DNA from: JBBRRP01 sp964609655
GTDB taxonomy: Bacteria > Myxococcota_A > Polyangia > Polyangiales > Polyangiaceae
Reading direction: 5' to 3'
Assembly (NCBI GenBank): GCA_964609655.1
Contig: CAZSUA010000003.1
Span: forward strand, 1 to 64,000
Length of the DNA stretch: 64,000 bases
The notes beneath the pieces are model-generated. The model ran no database searches and had not been told where the DNA came from. It worked only from the letters and a program-made list of their open reading frames with translations. This document shows, one piece after another, positions 61,156-64,000 of this stretch. Position 1 is the stretch's first letter. Every line of letters starts with the position of its first letter. The translations under genes and the position numbers were made by a program.

Positions 61156-63981
61156 CTAGAGGGTCTGTTTGATCTCTTCCATCTCAAAGGCTTCGATGAT
61201 GTCGCCTTCTTTGATGTCATTGAAACCATCCAGCGAGATGCCGCACTCAAAGCCTTCTTTGACGTCGCGCACGTCGTCCTTAAAGCGCTTCAGGGTGGTA
61301 GCTTTGCCAGTAAACAAGACATCCTTCTCGCGAATGAGCCGCATCCCAGCATTTCGTTTGATGATGCCATCGACGACCATGCAGCCAGCGACGGTACCCG
61401 CTTTGGTGATCCTGAACGTCTGACGAACTTCCGCACGCCCGATGATTTTCTCAACCAGCGTGGGGGCGAGCAGCCCTTCCATCGCAGCGCGGATATCGTC
61501 CACAACATTGTAGATGATGCTGTACTGCCGGATCTCGATCTTCTCTTGCTGAGCGAGTGAACTCGCTTTGCCAGCCGGACGCGCGTTGAAACCGATGATG
61601 ATCGCGCCCGAAGCGATGGCCAGGTTGACATCGCCCTCGGTGATTCCGCCCACACCAACGTGCACAACGCTGACCCGCACCTTCGGCGTCGCCAACTTCT
61701 GAATGGCTTCGGTGAGCGCTTCGACGGAACCTTGAACGTCCGCCTTGATGATCACCTTGAGATCGAGTCGATCGGTTTCGGACATCGCCTTGGCAAGCTC
61801 TTCCAGCGACATCCGCTGGCCTCCCATGCTTGGTCCGAGGCTGCGACGATCTTTGACCTTGCGCGTCTCAGCCAACGCCTGCGCCGTCTTCATGTCGCGA
61901 ATGACATAGACAGGGTCCCCGGCGCTCGGCACGTCATTCAACCCGATAATCTCCACCGGTGTCGACGGACCAGCTTCGTCCACCGAGACGCGAGCAGAAT
62001 TCAGCATCGCACGCGTCTTTCCGTACGCTCCACCCGCCAGGATCACATCTCCGCGACGTAGCGTTCCGTCGGTGATCAGCACTGTCGCGACAGGCCCACG
62101 ACCCCGATCCAACTGAGCCTCGATCACCACGCCTGACGCTGGCTTATCGGGGTTTGCCTTGAGCTCGAGCATTTCCGCAAGCAGCGTGACCTGATCTAAC
62201 AGGCCTTCGATCCCCGCACCCGTCATCGCGGAAACTTCCGCGAATAACGTATCGCCGCCCCACTCTTCGGGGAGCAGACCAACATCGCTCAGCTCACGAC
62301 GAACGCGCTCGGGCTGGGCATCGGGCTTATCACATTTGTTCACGGCGACCAGGATCGGAACCTTGGCCGCGCGAGCATGGCTGATAGCCTCAAGTGTTTG
62401 CGGCATCACGCCGTCGTCGGCTGCCACCACAAGAATCACAATATCCGTCGCTTGGGCACCGCGTGCGCGCATGGCGGTAAATGCTTCGTGGCCAGGCGTA
62501 TCCAGGAAAGCCACTTTCCCGTGCCTCGTTTCAACCGTGTAGGCACCGATGTGTTGCGTAATGCCACCGGCTTCGCCGGCCGCGACTGCAGCCTGCCGAA
62601 TCTTATCCAAGAGGCTCGTTTTACCGTGATCAACGTGGCCCATCACTGTGACGACTGGCGGCCTAGGAACACCTCCGGCGTCCTCCACCGTTTCCATCCC
62701 CTGGGCTGCCACGATCGCATCTTCTTCGCTGACGGTGACGTCCTCAACTTCCCAGCCAAACTCATTGGCGACAATTTTGGCTGTCTCAGCATCCAGCGTG
62801 CTGTTGATATTGACGCCCGTCATGCCGAGACGCATGAGCTTCATCAAGACTTCCGTCGCCTTGATCTGCATCTTGCCGGCTAGCGTCTGCAGCAGCACCG
62901 ACTCTTCAACGCGCACAACTTTCTTATGAGCAGAGCGTTCCTGGGTAACGGCCTGCCCCATTCCCTTGCTGCGCCCGAGCGACCCCAAGCCGCGCTGCCG
63001 CATCCCACCGCCGCGCTGAGCGGGCCCTCTGGAGCCGCCACCGGACCCACTGGGCGCGCCACCCGTCATGCCGCCGCCGCCCATCATCGGGGCGTTTCCG
63101 CGTGGTCGACCACCAATATTGCCGGCCTTCGCGTCGTACTGAACTCGGCGTGCGACAGGCCCCGTCGAGCGATGAACCTGAGGCATGGGAACGCCCGGAC
63201 GGCCTCCCCAGACGTCAATGCCCGTCTTGGGTGCGGCGGGACGTTGACTGGGTGCCAGTGCGGCCGGCGGAATAGCTGGAAGCGGCGCAGGGGCTACTTG
63301 AAGCATTTCTGGTGCCGCTTCAGCCACTTGAGCCTGAACTACCTCAGGCGCGGGCTGTGCTGCAATTTCGACCTTAGGTGCGGCTGGCTCAGCTGCAGAC
63401 CGTCCAGCCGGGGCAGCCGGGGCCGACTCTGCTTGAATGGGCGCTACAGCGACCTGGCTCTTTTCGGGCGCAGCAGCACTGCTTACTTCGGGAGCAACGG
63501 CGGCTTCTGCGACCTGGGGTTCAGGCACTACCTTTGTAGTTGTAGTAGCTGCCTCAAGGGGAACAGCAGCAACTGGGGGAGCAACGACAACCGGCGCTAC
63601 GGCGGCGGGCGCTGGCTGTACGATCGCTGGTGACACGGGCGTGGCCCTGGCAACCTCAGGCGCGGGGCGCCGCACCACCACGGCCGGCCGAGACGGTTCA
63701 GGCGTTGGAACCGCAGGGCTGACTTGGGCCGGTGTTTCCGCATCCGCGGGGCGCGGAGCAGCACGGCGTTTAACAACCGTTGGCCGGATGCGTTCCTCGA
63801 CCGATTTCTCAGAGCTGTGCTGCTTCTCTATCAGCCGCTTCACCCTTTCAACCGAATCGAGCCCCACAACGCTCATGTGATTGCGGACATCCGCAACTCC
63901 CACAGACTGGAACAGCGCCACAAGAGCCTTGTTTTCGAGGCCCAAATCTTTGGCGACTTCATAGACGCGCAACTTACTCAT
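61156..63981 (-). CDS. infB: Translation initiation factor IF-2
   Basis: 941 residues from ATG 63981. An N-terminal IF2_N domain (LRVYEVAKDLGLENKALVAL) is followed by a Pro/Ala/Val-rich linker of about 190 residues and a Gly/Arg-rich patch. A second IF2_N-like segment precedes the G domain: GHVDHGKT (G1), DTPGHEAF (G3) and NKCDKPDAQ (G4). Beta-barrel domains and the C-terminal initiator-tRNA-binding region follow. The GTPase delivers formylmethionyl-tRNA to the 30S subunit. The long disordered linker is typical of myxobacterial IF-2. nusA and ylxR would be expected beyond the right edge. Confidence 0.97.
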   Translation of the reverse strand: MSKLRVYEVAKDLGLENKALVALFQSVGVADVRNHMSVVGLDSVERVKRLIEKQHSSEKSVEERIRPTVVKRRAAPRPADAETPAQVSPAVPTPEPSRPAVVVRRPAPEVARATPVSPAIVQPAPAAVAPVVVAPPVAAVPLEAATTTTKVVPEPQVAEAAVAPEVSSAAAPEKSQVAVAPIQAESAPAAPAGRSAAEPAAPKVEIAAQPAPEVVQAQVAEAAPEMLQVAPAPLPAIPPAALAPSQRPAAPKTGIDVWGGRPGVPMPQVHRSTGPVARRVQYDAKAGNIGGRPRGNAPMMGGGGMTGGAPSGSGGGSRGPAQRGGGMRQRGLGSLGRSKGMGQAVTQERSAHKKVVRVEESVLLQTLAGKMQIKATEVLMKLMRLGMTGVNINSTLDAETAKIVANEFGWEVEDVTVSEEDAIVAAQGMETVEDAGGVPRPPVVTVMGHVDHGKTSLLDKIRQAAVAAGEAGGITQHIGAYTVETRHGKVAFLDTPGHEAFTAMRARGAQATDIVILVVAADDGVMPQTLEAISHARAAKVPILVAVNKCDKPDAQPERVRRELSDVGLLPEEWGGDTLFAEVSAMTGAGIEGLLDQVTLLAEMLELKANPDKPASGVVIEAQLDRGRGPVATVLITDGTLRRGDVILAGGAYGKTRAMLNSARVSVDEAGPSTPVEIIGLNDVPSAGDPVYVIRDMKTAQALAETRKVKDRRSLGPSMGGQRMSLEELAKAMSETDRLDLKVIIKADVQGSVEALTEAIQKLATPKVRVSVVHVGVGGITEGDVNLAIASGAIIIGFNARPAGKASSLAQQEKIEIRQYSIIYNVVDDIRAAMEGLLAPTLVEKIIGRAEVRQTFRITKAGTVAGCMVVDGIIKRNAGMRLIREKDVLFTGKATTLKRFKDDVRDVKEGFECGISLDGFNDIKEGDIIEAFEMEEIKQTL

Positions 63982-64000
63982 CGACCTTTTTTATCCTTTT

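Noticed and set aside
62926..63633. 235-codon plus-strand open frame opposite infB
   Set aside because: Shadow of the low-complexity IF-2 linker, dominated by Gly, Arg and Cys.

Overview
This window (about 58-60% GC, intronless, densely packed on both strands) looks like part of a Myxococcota genome, probably of the Polyangia type. The evidence is several lipoprotein or Tat-exported DUF1592/DUF1552 pairs, lipoproteins with Gly/Ser-rich 'GGxGG' linkers, a MopE-like Cys motif joined to a C-type lectin domain, a Ser/Thr kinase fused to PilZ, and large hybrid histidine kinases. Runs of N at 8509-8518 and 29939-30038 indicate a draft scaffold, so single-base lesions near them could be assembly errors. 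No rRNA, tRNA, CRISPR array, insertion sequence or phage genes were seen.

Layout. 1-7.2 kb: a minus-strand array of DUF1592-type lipoproteins (CxxCH, PSD/PSCyt domains) and Tat-exported DUF1552 proteins. It holds one intact trio (5396-7201, 3999-5399, 2547-3983) and one pair whose DUF1592 gene is broken (848-2384). 7.2-8.8 kb: remnants, including a shrunken PilB/GspE ATPase. 8.8-13.1 kb: a tight plus-strand cassette of PLP decarboxylase, AMP-forming ligase, acyl carrier protein and GNAT protein, built like aminoacyl-carrier-protein pathways. 13.2-15.3 kb: a hybrid histidine kinase. 15.5-18.7 kb: another DUF1592/DUF1552 pair, divergent from an AraC regulator. 19.8-26 kb: two secreted lipoproteins (one an SGNH hydrolase), an inositol-monophosphatase-family protein, an L-rhamnose mutarotase, an SDR, a second AraC regulator and a PhyH dioxygenase. 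This reads like a sugar or polymer utilisation region. 26.2-28.4 kb: a PAS/HisKA/REC/HPt kinase.

28.5-38.7 kb is mixed: a steroid-reductase-like membrane protein, inorganic pyrophosphatase, a membrane protein, Ada, a methyltransferase, an outer-membrane-like protein, an EEP-family lipoprotein, a GMC oxidoreductase and the lectin-domain lipoprotein. 38.9-50 kb holds OsmC, a translationally coupled methyltransferase/methyltransferase/membrane-protein operon, an MsbA-like exporter, a KefF-KefC potassium efflux pair, MgtE and a GT4 glycosyltransferase. 50.2-60.2 kb holds type III glutamine synthetase, a phosphotransferase-like kinase, the Ser/Thr kinase-PilZ fusion, a flippase, an ABC ATPase and an OmpA-family outer-membrane protein. 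60.2-64 kb is the conserved translation block infB-ylxP-rbfA.

Signals beyond the genes: a near-identical palindrome (core AGTAAGCATGCTTACT) occurs in three intergenic regions. A roughly 100-bp decayed copy of part of the 52.5-kb kinase-like gene lies at 33.8 kb beside one of them. There is also a perfect 14-bp inverted repeat inside the SDR gene and a perfect 7-4-7 inverted repeat in the AraC/DUF1592 divergent promoter.
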